DNA of 64,000 bases, taken from the NCBI GenBank assembly GCA_963699225.1, contig OY969423.1, positions 1,798,001-1,862,000 on the forward strand, given 5' to 3'. The translations under genes and the position numbers were made by a program. A model generated the notes under the pieces. That model saw only the letters and a list, made by a program, of their open reading frames with translations, had not been told where the DNA came from and made no database searches. The stretch comes from VRUE01 sp963699225 (GTDB lineage: Bacteria; Actinomycetota; Thermoleophilia; Solirubrobacterales; 70-9). Shown piece by piece: positions 16,083-25,146 of this stretch. Every line of letters starts with the position of its first letter. The first letter of the stretch is position 1.

Positions 16083-17867
16083 ATGAATACGCCACAGAGA
16101 ATCGCCCCCCGATGGTCCCTGCGCGCACTCGCCGCGCTGGGCCTTGCCCTCGCGGCCCTGGCCGCCGCGGCCGGCAACGCGACCGCTTACGTAACCCCGG
16201 CCCAGGCCGCACATGCCGCCGATCGCGGTGCCGACTGGTTCCAGGCCAGTCAGGAAGAAAGCGGCAGCATCGGTAGCGACTGGGGCATGACCGCCCTCGC
16301 CGCCGCCGGGATCAACGCGGCCGATGTCAGCACCTCGCTGGCCGACCCCAGCGCCCAGGACTTCTACCTGGATGAATGGCAGACGATGGGACCGGGTGGC
16401 GCCGGTACCGATGCCGAGCGCGGCATCCTCAGCGGCGTCGCCGGCGGGATCCAGCCCTCCCGCCTCTCGGCCTCGACCGCCGACACGACCACGAGCAACC
16501 TCGTCGCGCGCATTGCCGAACTGTTCGACGGCGCCCAGATCGGCGAACCGGGGCTGCTCAACGACGACATCTTCGGCGTGCTCGCCCTGCGCCAGGCAGG
16601 CGCTCCGCAGCCGATCCTGCGCAAGATCGTCGACTACCTGCGCACCCAGCAGCACGCCGATGGCGGCTGGACCTGGAACGCCTCGCCGAGCGCGCCGGCC
16701 GACACCGACATGACCGGCTCCGTCGTCGCCGCCTTCTGCGCCGCCGGGGTCACACCGAGCGACCCGGACCTGAGCAAAGCGCTGACCCTGCTCCACACCC
16801 TGCAGGACCCGGCGACGGGCGGCTTCATCGCCCCGCCGGAATCGTTCGGGATCGGCGTCAATACCGACACCACCTCCTGGGTGACCAGCGGCTTGATCCA
16901 GTGCGGAATCGATCCCCAGAGTCCGGAATGGACCACCGCTCAGGGCAAGACGCCGCTCGACTACCTGGTCTCGCTGCAGCGGCCCGACGGCCACTTCGAC
17001 TGGACCGGCGAATACGCCGGCGGCGCCTTCGAGACCTATGACTCGGTGCGGCCACTTGGCGGCATCGGCTTCTCGACCGCCCCGCCGGCGCGGCTCGACG
17101 GGATCAGCCCGGCGGTGCGGCCGGTGGCACCTGTGGCGCCCGGCACGGACGTGCCGATCACGCTGGTGATCGACCACGGGCCGGGCTCCGGTGACGTGCG
17201 CATGTGCCGGGTCGACAGCAAGACCGGCGATGACCTGGAGGGGGTGCTTGCCGACGCCGAGGCAGCGTCAACACCGGGCGGCTGCGTTGCCGGCTTCGAC
17301 GCGTCGACGGGCAGTGCCGGCGTCCACGTCGACTCGCTCGACGGCGTCGCCGAAACGCCCGACTACGGCTGGCGGGCAAGTCTCGGCGGCGGCGCCCCGC
17401 AGAGCGATGCCACCGAAACGGTCGGGCTCGGCGATCTCGTCTTCCTCCAGTTCGGCGCGAAGACGGCAAACCCGGGACCGGCGCCGAAAGTCGAGGTTCC
17501 GCCGCTGCAGAAGATCAAGCACGGCCGGGGGCGCGGGCCGCGCGTTTCCGTGCGCGGCAAGGCGCGTCTGCAGGGAAGTGGCGTCGCGATCCGCCTGCGC
17601 TGCCCGCGCGGCAACGGCGCCGGCGGCTGCCGCGGCACGCTCACGGTCCAGTACCGGACCGGGCGGGGCGACTCGCTGCGCACGCTCGGCACGGCCGGGT
17701 TCGAGCTCGACTCGGGCGCGGTACGGACAATCGCGGTCGACGGCAGCGGCGCTCTCGCCACAGCGCTTGCCCAGCGGTCAAGGCTGAGGCTCCGCCTCAC
17801 CGCCGCCACTCGGGCTGAAGACGGCTCGGTCCGGCTCACTCACGCGAGGCGGATCGTCTCCGAGTGA
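16083..17867 (+). CDS. Secreted transcobalamin-like protein: alpha/alpha barrel then DUF4430 domain
   Basis: A 594-residue exported protein (signal about residues 1-35). Residues about 38-330 contain repeated helical units with QQHADGGWTW, DPATGGFIAPP and QRPDGHFDW, the prenyltransferase/terpene-cyclase-like alpha/alpha barrel. Residues about 350-460 form a DUF4430 domain, the family matching the C-terminal domain of human intrinsic factor and transcobalamin. A basic beta-rich tail follows to residue 594. Intrinsic factor binds B12 between exactly these two domains. With the B12 riboswitch in front, a role in capturing or sensing extracellular cobalamin is strongly suggested, though not proven. 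The next gene starts inside its stop codon (4-bp GTGA overlap). Confidence 0.85.
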   Translation: MNTPQRIAPRWSLRALAALGLALAALAAAAGNATAYVTPAQAAHAADRGADWFQASQEESGSIGSDWGMTALAAAGINAADVSTSLADPSAQDFYLDEWQTMGPGGAGTDAERGILSGVAGGIQPSRLSASTADTTTSNLVARIAELFDGAQIGEPGLLNDDIFGVLALRQAGAPQPILRKIVDYLRTQQHADGGWTWNASPSAPADTDMTGSVVAAFCAAGVTPSDPDLSKALTLLHTLQDPATGGFIAPPESFGIGVNTDTTSWVTSGLIQCGIDPQSPEWTTAQGKTPLDYLVSLQRPDGHFDWTGEYAGGAFETYDSVRPLGGIGFSTAPPARLDGISPAVRPVAPVAPGTDVPITLVIDHGPGSGDVRMCRVDSKTGDDLEGVLADAEAASTPGGCVAGFDASTGSAGVHVDSLDGVAETPDYGWRASLGGGAPQSDATETVGLGDLVFLQFGAKTANPGPAPKVEVPPLQKIKHGRGRGPRVSVRGKARLQGSGVAIRLRCPRGNGAGGCRGTLTVQYRTGRGDSLRTLGTAGFELDSGAVRTIAVDGSGALATALAQRSRLRLRLTAATRAEDGSVRLTHARRIVSE

Positions 17868-19117
17868 GGATCCGGCTTGCGGCAGCGCTTCTCGCCACGG
17901 TCGCTTCGGCGGCCGTGGCGGCGCCTGCCGTACCGGCCGGCGCCACGGTGGTGACGCTCAGCGTCACTGCCGCCGGCGCTCCGGCGCCGCTCTTCGAAGG
18001 CCCGGTCGACACCCAGCCACATCCTGTCGACGGTGGTGACGGCAGCGGGTCCCATCCCTGCTCCGGCTCGCCCAGCTCGGCCCCCGGACCGACCGCGACA
18101 GGAGCGCTCGACGACGCGATGCGCGCCGCCGGCATTGCCTGGCGCGGTAACTGGGACCCGAGCTTCCGTGACTTCTTCATCGACCGCATCGGCTCCTATG
18201 CCTCGGCCGCCCCGGACCGCTACTGGTCGCTGACCGTAGACGGTCGCTTCTCGGCCGGTGGCTGCTTGACACAGGTAGCCGACGGCGACTCGGTCCACTT
18301 CTTCTACGGACCCCTGTACGAACAAAGTTCGCCGCAATCGCCGCCGGCCTCCCCCCAGAATCCGGGTGGCGGAGCTGGGTCGCCCGGCGCGGCGGCAAAA
18401 GCGGGACCGCCCCCCAAACGGCTGCGCCGGGTCGTCGCCAACGCAATTAGCTTCCTCCGACGTCGACGCGGCGAAGCCTGGGCGCGGCTCGCCCTCGCCC
18501 TGCGTGGTGAAGGCGACCCCGCTGCGGCGGCCGCGGCGCTGGTCGGGCCGAAACTCGATTCTCAGGCCGCCAACGGTTCCTTCGGCGCCGACGTCAACGC
18601 AACCGCACTGGCGGTGCTCGCCCTGCGCGTCTCCCGTCCCCGTGCCGCCGCCCACGCCGCTGCGTGGCTAGTCGCCAACCAATCCTCCGGGGGCGGTTTC
18701 GGCTACCGCCCCGGCGTGCCCGCCGACGTCGACACCACCGGCCTCGCCAGCTGGGCGCTCGCGATCGAGAGAAGGAGCGCGGCGCTGTCACGCGCTGCAG
18801 CCTTCATCCGCTCGGCCCAATCGGCGGATGGCGGCTTCCCGGCGCTACCGGGCGGGGCCTCCAACGCGCAGAGCACCGGCTTGGCGACGATCGCCCTGCG
18901 CCTGGCCGGGATCGGGCCACAGCGCTCGCTCGCCCCGTCCGGGCGCGGCCCGCTCGATTACCTGGTCTCGCTCGCCCACCGCGACGGCTCGATCTCCTAC
19001 CAGCCAGACAGCTCGCCGACGCCCGCCTGGACCACCGCACAGGCGCTGCTCGGCCTCACCAGTAGGGCCAGGCTGCTCGACTTGGACGCAGGCGGAACCG
19101 CCGGCTCAATACGCTGA
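17864..19117 (+). CDS. Secreted transcobalamin-like protein with swapped order: DUF4430 then alpha/alpha barrel
   Basis: A 417-residue exported protein (signal about residues 1-27). The DUF4430 domain comes first (about 28-150, with YWSLTVDGRFSAGGC and DSVHFFYGP). A Pro/Gly-rich linker follows (about 155-185), then a barrel of repeated units (about 185-412) with ANGSFGAD, SGGGFGYRPG, ADGGFPALPGG and HRDGSISYQP. The domain order is the reverse of the upstream gene. The GTG start at 17864 overlaps the previous stop by 4 bp, so the two are translationally coupled and share the riboswitch. A paired or two-step cobalamin-binding system at the cell surface is the likely role; binding itself is inference. 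Confidence 0.82.
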   Translation: MRIRLAAALLATVASAAVAAPAVPAGATVVTLSVTAAGAPAPLFEGPVDTQPHPVDGGDGSGSHPCSGSPSSAPGPTATGALDDAMRAAGIAWRGNWDPSFRDFFIDRIGSYASAAPDRYWSLTVDGRFSAGGCLTQVADGDSVHFFYGPLYEQSSPQSPPASPQNPGGGAGSPGAAAKAGPPPKRLRRVVANAISFLRRRRGEAWARLALALRGEGDPAAAAAALVGPKLDSQAANGSFGADVNATALAVLALRVSRPRAAAHAAAWLVANQSSGGGFGYRPGVPADVDTTGLASWALAIERRSAALSRAAAFIRSAQSADGGFPALPGGASNAQSTGLATIALRLAGIGPQRSLAPSGRGPLDYLVSLAHRDGSISYQPDSSPTPAWTTAQALLGLTSRARLLDLDAGGTAGSIR

Positions 19118-19133
19118 AGCGACAACGACTTCG

Positions 19134-20465
19134 ATGGAGGCACAGACCTTGACTGAGCAGCTCTGGGGTGGCGAGACCACCAAGGCCGTCGACAACTTTC
19201 CCGTTTCCGGCGAGCGGGTTCCCGTTCCCGTCGTCCGCTGGCTGGGCCGGCTGAAGGCCGCAGCGGCGCTGGTCAACGGCGAGCTCGGTGAGCTCGACAA
19301 GGCGCTGGCGGAACGAATCGCCGCCGCTGGTGACTCAGTCGCTGCCGGCGAGCACGACGACCAATTCCCGATCGACGTCTTCCAGACCGGCTCTGGCACC
19401 TCCTCCAACATGAACGCCAACGAGGTGCTCGCCAACCTCGCCGGCGAGGGCGCCCACCCCAACGATCACGTCAACATGGGCCAGTCCTCCAATGACGTCT
19501 TTCCCTCCGCCGTCCACCTGGCGGCGCTGGGCGAGGTCACCCATGACCTGCTGCCGGCGATGGGCTCGCTGGAGTCCGCGCTGGAGGCCAAGGCGGAGCA
19601 GTTCGCCGATGTGGTCAAGGCCGGCCGCACCCACCTGATGGACGCGGTCCCGGTCACCCTCGGCCAGGAGTTCGGCGGTTACGCGGCGCAGGTGCGGCTC
19701 GGCATCCAGCGGGTCGAGGCGACGCTGCGGCGGGTTGGCCAGATCCCGCTCGGCGGCACCGCCACCGGCACCGGCCTCAACACCCACCCCGAGTTCGCCA
19801 CCAAGGTGCGTGAGCGGCTCGGCGCCGAAACCGGGCTCGACATCTCCGCCCCGCTCGATCCTTTCGAGGCGCAGGGCAACCGCGACGCCCTGGTCGAGCT
19901 CTCGGGCGCGCTCAAGGTCTACGCGATCTCGCTCAACAAGATCGCCAACGACCTCGCCCTGATGGGCTCGGGGCCGCGCGCCGGCCTCGCCGAGCTGCGC
20001 CTGCCCGAGCTGCAGAAGGGCTCCTCGATCATGCCCGGCAAGGTCAACCCGGTGATCCCCGAGGTGGTGATCCAGGTCGCCGCTCAGGTCGTCGGCAACG
20101 ACGCCGCGATCACCCTCGCCGGCAGCCAAGGCCAGTTCGAGCTCAACGTGCGGGTGCCGCTGATCGCCCGCAACCTGCTCGACTCGATCAAGCTGCTCGC
20201 CTCCGCCTCACGCCTGCTCGACGGCAAGTGCGTCGCCGGGATCGAGGCCAACGAGGAGATGACGACGCGCCACGCCGAGGCCACCCTGGCCACGGCCACC
20301 GCGCTCAACCCCCACATCGGTTACGACCGCGCCGCCGACATCGTCAAGGCGGCAGCAGAGTCTGGGCGCTCCCTGCGCGAGGTCGCCCTCGAGCAGGGCG
20401 TCGAGCCCTCGGTGCTCGAGCAGGCGCTGGACCATCGCCGCATGGCCCGCCCGCACGACAACTAG
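19134..20465 (+). CDS. fumC: Fumarate hydratase, class II
   Basis: A 443-residue member of the fumarase/aspartase superfamily. It has the class II signature GSSIMPGKVNP, the SGTSSNMNANEV substrate loop, and HPNDHVNMGQSSNDVFPSA; the KVNP ending and length fit fumarase C rather than aspartase. It interconverts fumarate and malate in the TCA cycle without an Fe-S cluster. The ATG at 19134 is preferred. It begins 16 bp after the second transcobalamin-like gene and could be read through from it, but is more likely constitutive. It ends at a dispersed palindrome. Confidence 0.95.
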   Translation: MEAQTLTEQLWGGETTKAVDNFPVSGERVPVPVVRWLGRLKAAAALVNGELGELDKALAERIAAAGDSVAAGEHDDQFPIDVFQTGSGTSSNMNANEVLANLAGEGAHPNDHVNMGQSSNDVFPSAVHLAALGEVTHDLLPAMGSLESALEAKAEQFADVVKAGRTHLMDAVPVTLGQEFGGYAAQVRLGIQRVEATLRRVGQIPLGGTATGTGLNTHPEFATKVRERLGAETGLDISAPLDPFEAQGNRDALVELSGALKVYAISLNKIANDLALMGSGPRAGLAELRLPELQKGSSIMPGKVNPVIPEVVIQVAAQVVGNDAAITLAGSQGQFELNVRVPLIARNLLDSIKLLASASRLLDGKCVAGIEANEEMTTRHAEATLATATALNPHIGYDRAADIVKAAAESGRSLREVALEQGVEPSVLEQALDHRRMARPHDN

Positions 20466-20470
20466 AGAAT

Positions 20471-20507
20471 TGGCGCCTTAGTGGCGTATAGCGACACTAA
20501 GGCGCCA
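20471..20507. repeat. Dispersed palindrome family A, copy 1
   Basis: Perfect 13-bp arms (20471-20483 and 20495-20507, TGGCGCCTTAGTG and its complement) around an 11-nt loop GCGTATAGCGA. It lies 5 bp after the fumC stop, between convergent genes, where it could act as a bidirectional terminator. The same architecture and nearly the same sequence recur at 45967-46003. Confidence 0.85.
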
Positions 20508-20513
20508 TAAGTC

Positions 20514-22391
20514 TCAGCGCGGATCGTCGACCAGCAGCTCGACGTTGCGATCCTGAGCTTCGCCTTCTCCTTCTGGGGCGCCGCTCTGCAGGTCGTTGAA
20601 GCTCATCGTTCTGCCTACGGAGGCGAGGTCGTTGAGGTCCATGCCGCTCGCCGCGGTGCCGGCGGGCGGTGCCGCGGACTGGCCGACGTGGTCGAGGATC
20701 GTGCCGAAGATCGAGAGCGTGCCGTCGTGGTTGTCGAAGACCTGCAGCAGGCGGCTCTGCTGCGGCCAGTCGGCCTCGGCTGCGACGCGGATGCTCCAGA
20801 AGCCGCCGGGCCCGCTCGGGTTGGGGAAGGGGTCGACCGTGTTGACGTGCGAGTGACCCGCGACCCAGGCGATCACGTTTGGATACTGGTGCAGCATTTC
20901 GACCGTGTCGGCCTCGAGGTGGATCGGCTGTGAGTTGCGCGGATCGAGGTCGCAGCCGGGGTTGACGTCGTGCCCGTGCGCGTCGTTGAGCAGGCAGGGC
21001 GGCGCCAGCTCGTCGGGGGCGTCGGCGGTGAGGCTCTCCGGCGCGTGGTGGCTGAAGATGACCACCAGTTCATCGGCTTCGGTCGCCTGTTTGAGCTGAC
21101 CTTCCAGCCATTTGAACTGGGGGTCGTCGATGTTGCCGTCGGCGGTGAAGTGGCCGGTCGGGGTGACGATCGTGCCCGCCTCGGCGACCGTGTCGAGGGC
21201 GATGAAGCGCATTCCCGGATCGGGGCTCCAAGAGTAGTAGCCGGCGGCGCCTTTCGAGGCCGTTTCCTGGGCCGGTTCGATGTAGTCGAAGCCGTGGCCG
21301 TCGGCCTGCGTGCCTTTCTCGAAAATTTCCTTGAACTGCTTCTTGGAGACCGATTGGCGCTTCGGATCGCCCGGGACGATGATCAGGTTTTTGGGGTTGG
21401 TCAGCAGGGTGCTGAGCAGGGCGGTCGGGTTGAGCAGCGAGGTCAGCAGCGCCGGCGCGTTTTCGGGATTCGGCACCGGGCCGATCGGCTTCAGGCAGCC
21501 GGTGGCGACAGCCTCGAAGGCGGCGTTTGCCGCGGCGTTGCCCTGGACCAGCGCGTCGTGATTGCCGAAGGCGACGTAGGAGGGAACTTTGAGGCCAGCG
21601 GCAGTGAAGGACTGCTGCGCCTTGTCCATCAGGCCCGGGTATTTGGGCCAGGCGGCGTGCGGGCCCTGCGGGCTGTTGGGGTCGTAGAACTCGGGGAAGG
21701 TGCCCTCGAAGTAGTCGTTGTAGTCCTGTACGCCGGTGTAGCGGGCGGCCTCGGCCGCGCCTGGAACCAGCAGGTTGGGGCAGAGCAGGTTCGAATATTT
21801 TTTCTTGTCGACGCCGCTGTTGGGATCGAGTGTGCCGCCCTCGAGCAGGGTCCGCACCCATTCGGTCTCGTTCAGCTGCTGGTTGTCGGCCGAGTCACCG
21901 GTGTCGATCGTGAAGTCCATCGGGCTGTGCGAGCCATTGCCGTTGGCGACCGGGCTGGCAGCGGTGAACTGGTCGATCTGGCGAATCATCGAGTCGTCGA
22001 TCTGCGGCTCGAGCGCCTCCCAGGGGCGCCAGGCGGCACCGAAGGGGAGGTTGAGCGGGGTCGAGAGCGGATCGATGATCTCCAGCCGCGCCGGCGACTC
22101 CTCGTCGGCGAGCTGGAAGTCGGAGAGCTGGCCGAAGTAGGTGAGCGAGGTGCGTTTTCCGGTCCGTTCCGGGTTGGCGGCGGCGAGTTCTTCGCGCACG
22201 GTGTAGGGCTCGCCTTCGGCCAGCTGCAGGAAGCGGTAGCTGCCGGGGGCGGCAGGGACGATCCGCTGTCCTACCGTGGTCTGCCCTTCGGTGTCCGACA
22301 CCGCGGCACCGGCCAGCGCCGCCAGCGCCAGGGACAAGATCAGAACCGCAGCCATCGCACCCAATCGGGCAACTGCTCCGCGCAACCTCAT
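20514..22391 (-). CDS. Secreted metallophosphoesterase (TIGR03767-like)
   Basis: A 625-residue exported protein with a signal peptide (about residues 1-30). The calcineurin-like motifs appear in order: QLSDFQLAD, DTGDSADN, FGNHD, FSHHAPES and AGHSHVN. The N-terminal part and overall length match a family of actinobacterial secreted metallophosphoesterases whose substrate is not established. The last 40 residues are acidic and hydrophilic. It stands alone between the fumC terminator-like palindrome and the aldehyde dehydrogenase gene; the 56-bp upstream gap is AT-rich and probably holds its promoter. Confidence 0.85.
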   Translation of the reverse strand: MRLRGAVARLGAMAAVLILSLALAALAGAAVSDTEGQTTVGQRIVPAAPGSYRFLQLAEGEPYTVREELAAANPERTGKRTSLTYFGQLSDFQLADEESPARLEIIDPLSTPLNLPFGAAWRPWEALEPQIDDSMIRQIDQFTAASPVANGNGSHSPMDFTIDTGDSADNQQLNETEWVRTLLEGGTLDPNSGVDKKKYSNLLCPNLLVPGAAEAARYTGVQDYNDYFEGTFPEFYDPNSPQGPHAAWPKYPGLMDKAQQSFTAAGLKVPSYVAFGNHDALVQGNAAANAAFEAVATGCLKPIGPVPNPENAPALLTSLLNPTALLSTLLTNPKNLIIVPGDPKRQSVSKKQFKEIFEKGTQADGHGFDYIEPAQETASKGAAGYYSWSPDPGMRFIALDTVAEAGTIVTPTGHFTADGNIDDPQFKWLEGQLKQATEADELVVIFSHHAPESLTADAPDELAPPCLLNDAHGHDVNPGCDLDPRNSQPIHLEADTVEMLHQYPNVIAWVAGHSHVNTVDPFPNPSGPGGFWSIRVAAEADWPQQSRLLQVFDNHDGTLSIFGTILDHVGQSAAPPAGTAASGMDLNDLASVGRTMSFNDLQSGAPEGEGEAQDRNVELLVDDPR

Positions 22392-22447
22392 GCTCTCCCC
22401 TTCACTCGCTGGACGTGAGGAGAGGGTACCTAATTTTTACTACGTAG

Positions 22448-23890
22448 CTATTGGAGTGTTACGAAGCGCTCCTCGGTCAGCTCCATCACCGCGAAGGAGG
22501 GGCCCTCGCGGGTGTTGCCCGAGTCCTTGACGCCGCCGTAGGGCATCTGGTCGGCGCGGAAGGTCGGCACCTCGTTGATCAGCACGCCGCCGAACTCGAG
22601 CGTGTTGGCCGCTTCGATGCCGCGGCTGACGTCGCGGGTGAAGACTCCCGCCTGCAGGCCGAACTTGGAGTCGTTGGCCGACTCGAGCGCCGCGCCGAAG
22701 TCGGAGAAGCGATCGATCGTCGCCACCGGCCCGAAGATCTCCTCGCACCAGACCTTGGCATCGCGCGGCGGCGCGCCAAGCAGGGTCGGGGCCAGGCAAC
22801 GGCCCTCGTCGACCAGATCGCCGCCGGTCAGCAGCTTGGCGCCGCTGGCGACTGCCTCGTCGATCCACTGCTTGACCCGATCGCGGTCGCCAGGCGTGAT
22901 CAGTGGCCCAACATCTGTCTCGGAGTCGAGCGGGTCGCCGACCCGCAGCGTCTCGGTGTTGGCGACGAGCCGCTCGGTGAAAGCGTCGGCGATCTCCTCG
23001 TGGACGAGGATGCGCTGGATCGAGATGCAGCTCTGGCCGGCGTGCGAGAAGGCGTGCAGCTTCGCCTTGTCGGCAGCCGTCTCCCAATCGCCGTCCGAGT
23101 TGACGATCAGCGGCGCGTTGGAGCCGAGCTCGAGGTTGACCTTCTTGTGCGGGACCTTGCTGCGGATGCCCCAGCCAACCCCGGCCGAGCCAGTGAAGGT
23201 GAGGGCACGGGTCAGCTCATGCTCGACGATCGCGTTGCCGACCTCTTTGCCGGGGCCGGGAATGACGGAGAGCCAGCCGTCGGGCAGCCCCGCCTCGACC
23301 AGGATCGCGGCCAGCTTCAGCGCCGAGACCGGAGTCTGGCCGGCCGGCTTGAGCACGATCGCGTTGCCGGCGGCGATCGCCGGACCGAGCTTGTGGGCGA
23401 CCAGGTTGAGCGGGAAGTTGAAGGGGCTGATCGCGCCCACCACTCCATAAGGGACGCGCAGCATCACGCCGAGCTTGCCAACGCCGGCCGAGGAAGCCGC
23501 CATCGGCACGGTGCCGCCGGTCAGCTTGCGCGCCTCGGTCGCCGAGAAGGTCAGGGTGTCGACGCAGCGTTCAGCCTCGACCGTCGCCGTCTTCAGCGGC
23601 TTGCCCGCCTCGGCGGAGATCGCCAGGGCGAGGTCGTCGCGACGCTCGCGAACCAGCGCGGCGGCCCGGTCGAGCAGCGCCGCCCGCTCGTACTGGGGGA
23701 AATCGGCCGTCTCAAAAGCCTTATGGGCAGCCCTGACCGCACGATCGACGAGCGCGGCATCGCCTTCGGCGACCCGCCCGACGAGGGTCCCGTCGTAAGG
23801 GCTCTTCGCCTCTCCCCAAGCCCCGGTCTCGATCCACTCGCCCGCGGCAAGAAGCTTGTGATCAACCGCTTGCACCGTCTGCGTCGCCAT
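22448..23890 (-). CDS. NAD(P)-dependent aldehyde dehydrogenase (lactaldehyde/GapN-like)
   Basis: An aldehyde dehydrogenase of about 480 residues: cofactor site FTGSAGVGWGI, general base Glu in LELGSN, nucleophile Cys in HAGQSCISIQR, and C-terminal EEIFGP. The GQSCIS context is typical of ALDHs related to lactaldehyde dehydrogenase and non-phosphorylating glyceraldehyde-3-phosphate dehydrogenase. Two ATGs lie 6 bases apart; the second (23890) is chosen because AAGGAG stands at a proper 6-base distance from it, while the first lies against the ribosome site. A family B palindrome lies 22 bp upstream. It could take the aldehyde made by the decarboxylase at 12962, but they are not linked. Confidence 0.9.
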   Translation of the reverse strand: MATQTVQAVDHKLLAAGEWIETGAWGEAKSPYDGTLVGRVAEGDAALVDRAVRAAHKAFETADFPQYERAALLDRAAALVRERRDDLALAISAEAGKPLKTATVEAERCVDTLTFSATEARKLTGGTVPMAASSAGVGKLGVMLRVPYGVVGAISPFNFPLNLVAHKLGPAIAAGNAIVLKPAGQTPVSALKLAAILVEAGLPDGWLSVIPGPGKEVGNAIVEHELTRALTFTGSAGVGWGIRSKVPHKKVNLELGSNAPLIVNSDGDWETAADKAKLHAFSHAGQSCISIQRILVHEEIADAFTERLVANTETLRVGDPLDSETDVGPLITPGDRDRVKQWIDEAVASGAKLLTGGDLVDEGRCLAPTLLGAPPRDAKVWCEEIFGPVATIDRFSDFGAALESANDSKFGLQAGVFTRDVSRGIEAANTLEFGGVLINEVPTFRADQMPYGGVKDSGNTREGPSFAVMELTEERFVTLQ

Positions 23891-23911
23891 TTCCATCTCC
23901 TTTTCCCGTTC

Positions 23912-23952
23912 CGGTGCGCCTTATGCACCTGTGGAGAGCAAAAGGCGCACCG
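23912..23952. repeat. Dispersed palindrome family B, copy 1
   Basis: Arms 23912-23922 and 23942-23952 (CGGTGCGCCTT and its exact complement) flank a 19-nt loop that starts ATGCACC and ends GAGCAA. A second copy with the same arm core, same loop length and a similar loop is at 44412-44458. Here it lies just upstream of the aldehyde dehydrogenase gene, between that gene and the divergent spoIID-like gene. Confidence 0.8.
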
Positions 23953-24008
23953 CAAGGCCAGGGTAATGCAGGCCGCTACTCGGGCAGGGCGAATCTGTTG
24001 TGCGATAG

Positions 24009-25139
24009 ATGCGCTCTAACCGACACAACCAGCTGGGGGTCCTTCTCACCGTCGCGGTCCTGATGCTGCTCGCGGTCGCTTCGAGCGCCCGGGCCAGCGT
24101 CAATTGGGTGGTGCGCGGGCACGGCTTTGGCCACGGGGTCGGGGTCAGCCAGTACGGCGCCTACGGCTACGCCCTGCACGGCATGGATTACCGCTTCATC
24201 CTCGCCCACTACTACCAGGGCAGCTCGATCGGCCAGATCGAGGGGACCCGGATTGTCCGCGTCCTGCTCGACATCTCACCCGGTGACATCGGCTTCAGCG
24301 CCGCGACCAGCGCCTGCGGCGTCGCCCTCGACCCGGCTCGCACATACGAGGCGCACCGCGACGGCTCGCGGGTGAAGCTGCGCAGCTCCGCCGGCAAGCC
24401 GCTGGCCGATTGCGGAACCAAGCTGCGCGCCGCCGGCAAGGGCAAGATCACGATCGCCGGCGTCGGCACCTACCGCGGCGTGCTCGAGGCGGTGCCGACC
24501 GAAAGCAACGCCGGATCGCTCAACGTGATCAACGCGCTGCCGGTCGAGCAGTACGTCAAGGGCGTCGTCCCCAACGAGTCGCCGCCCTCATGGCCGGCGG
24601 CCGAGCTGCAGGCGCAGGCGATCGAGTCGCGCTCCTTCGCCCTCACCGCCGGCGTCGGCGGCAACGGCTTCGACCTCTATAACGACACCCGCAGCCAGGT
24701 CTACGACGGCCTCTCCAGCGAGACCGCGACCACCAACGCCGCGACCGAAGCGACCAGAGGCCAGGTCGTCACCTACGCCGGCAAGATCGTCGAGACCTAC
24801 TTCTCGGCCTGCTCGGGCGGCTATACCGAGAGCATCCAGAACGTCTTCGGCGGGCCAGCGATCCCGTACCTACAGGGCGTACCCGACCCCTATGACACCT
24901 ACTGCCCGCTACATGACTGGACGCTGAAATTCTCCGGCCCCGAAATCAGCGCCAAGCTCGGCGCCTACCTCGACGGCAAGCTGAAGCAGGTCGTGATCAC
25001 TAAACGCGGCGTCTCGCCGCGGATCATCGCCGCCAAGCTGATCGGCACCGGCGGCGTGACCACGGTGACCGGCGAACAGCTCGAGGTCGCGCTCGGCGGC
25101 TACAGCACCTGGATGAGCTTCCAGAAGGTCGCAGGCTAA
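24009..25139 (+). CDS. SpoIID/LytB domain protein (secreted)
   Basis: A 376-residue exported protein (signal about residues 8-30, ending ASSARAS). The mature part opens with GHGFGHGVGVSQYGAYG, a SpoIID hallmark normally near the C-terminus in SpoIID and here at the N-terminus. It continues with LPVEQYVKGVVPNE, QAQAIESRSFAL and FSACSGGYTES. SpoIID enzymes are lytic transglycosylases acting on denuded glycan. No sporulation genes are nearby and these organisms are not known to form endospores, so a wall-remodelling role is more likely. Monocistronic, convergent with the next gene. Confidence 0.88.
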   Translation: MRSNRHNQLGVLLTVAVLMLLAVASSARASVNWVVRGHGFGHGVGVSQYGAYGYALHGMDYRFILAHYYQGSSIGQIEGTRIVRVLLDISPGDIGFSAATSACGVALDPARTYEAHRDGSRVKLRSSAGKPLADCGTKLRAAGKGKITIAGVGTYRGVLEAVPTESNAGSLNVINALPVEQYVKGVVPNESPPSWPAAELQAQAIESRSFALTAGVGGNGFDLYNDTRSQVYDGLSSETATTNAATEATRGQVVTYAGKIVETYFSACSGGYTESIQNVFGGPAIPYLQGVPDPYDTYCPLHDWTLKFSGPEISAKLGAYLDGKLKQVVITKRGVSPRIIAAKLIGTGGVTTVTGEQLEVALGGYSTWMSFQKVAG

Positions 25140-25146
25140 GGCCTCC

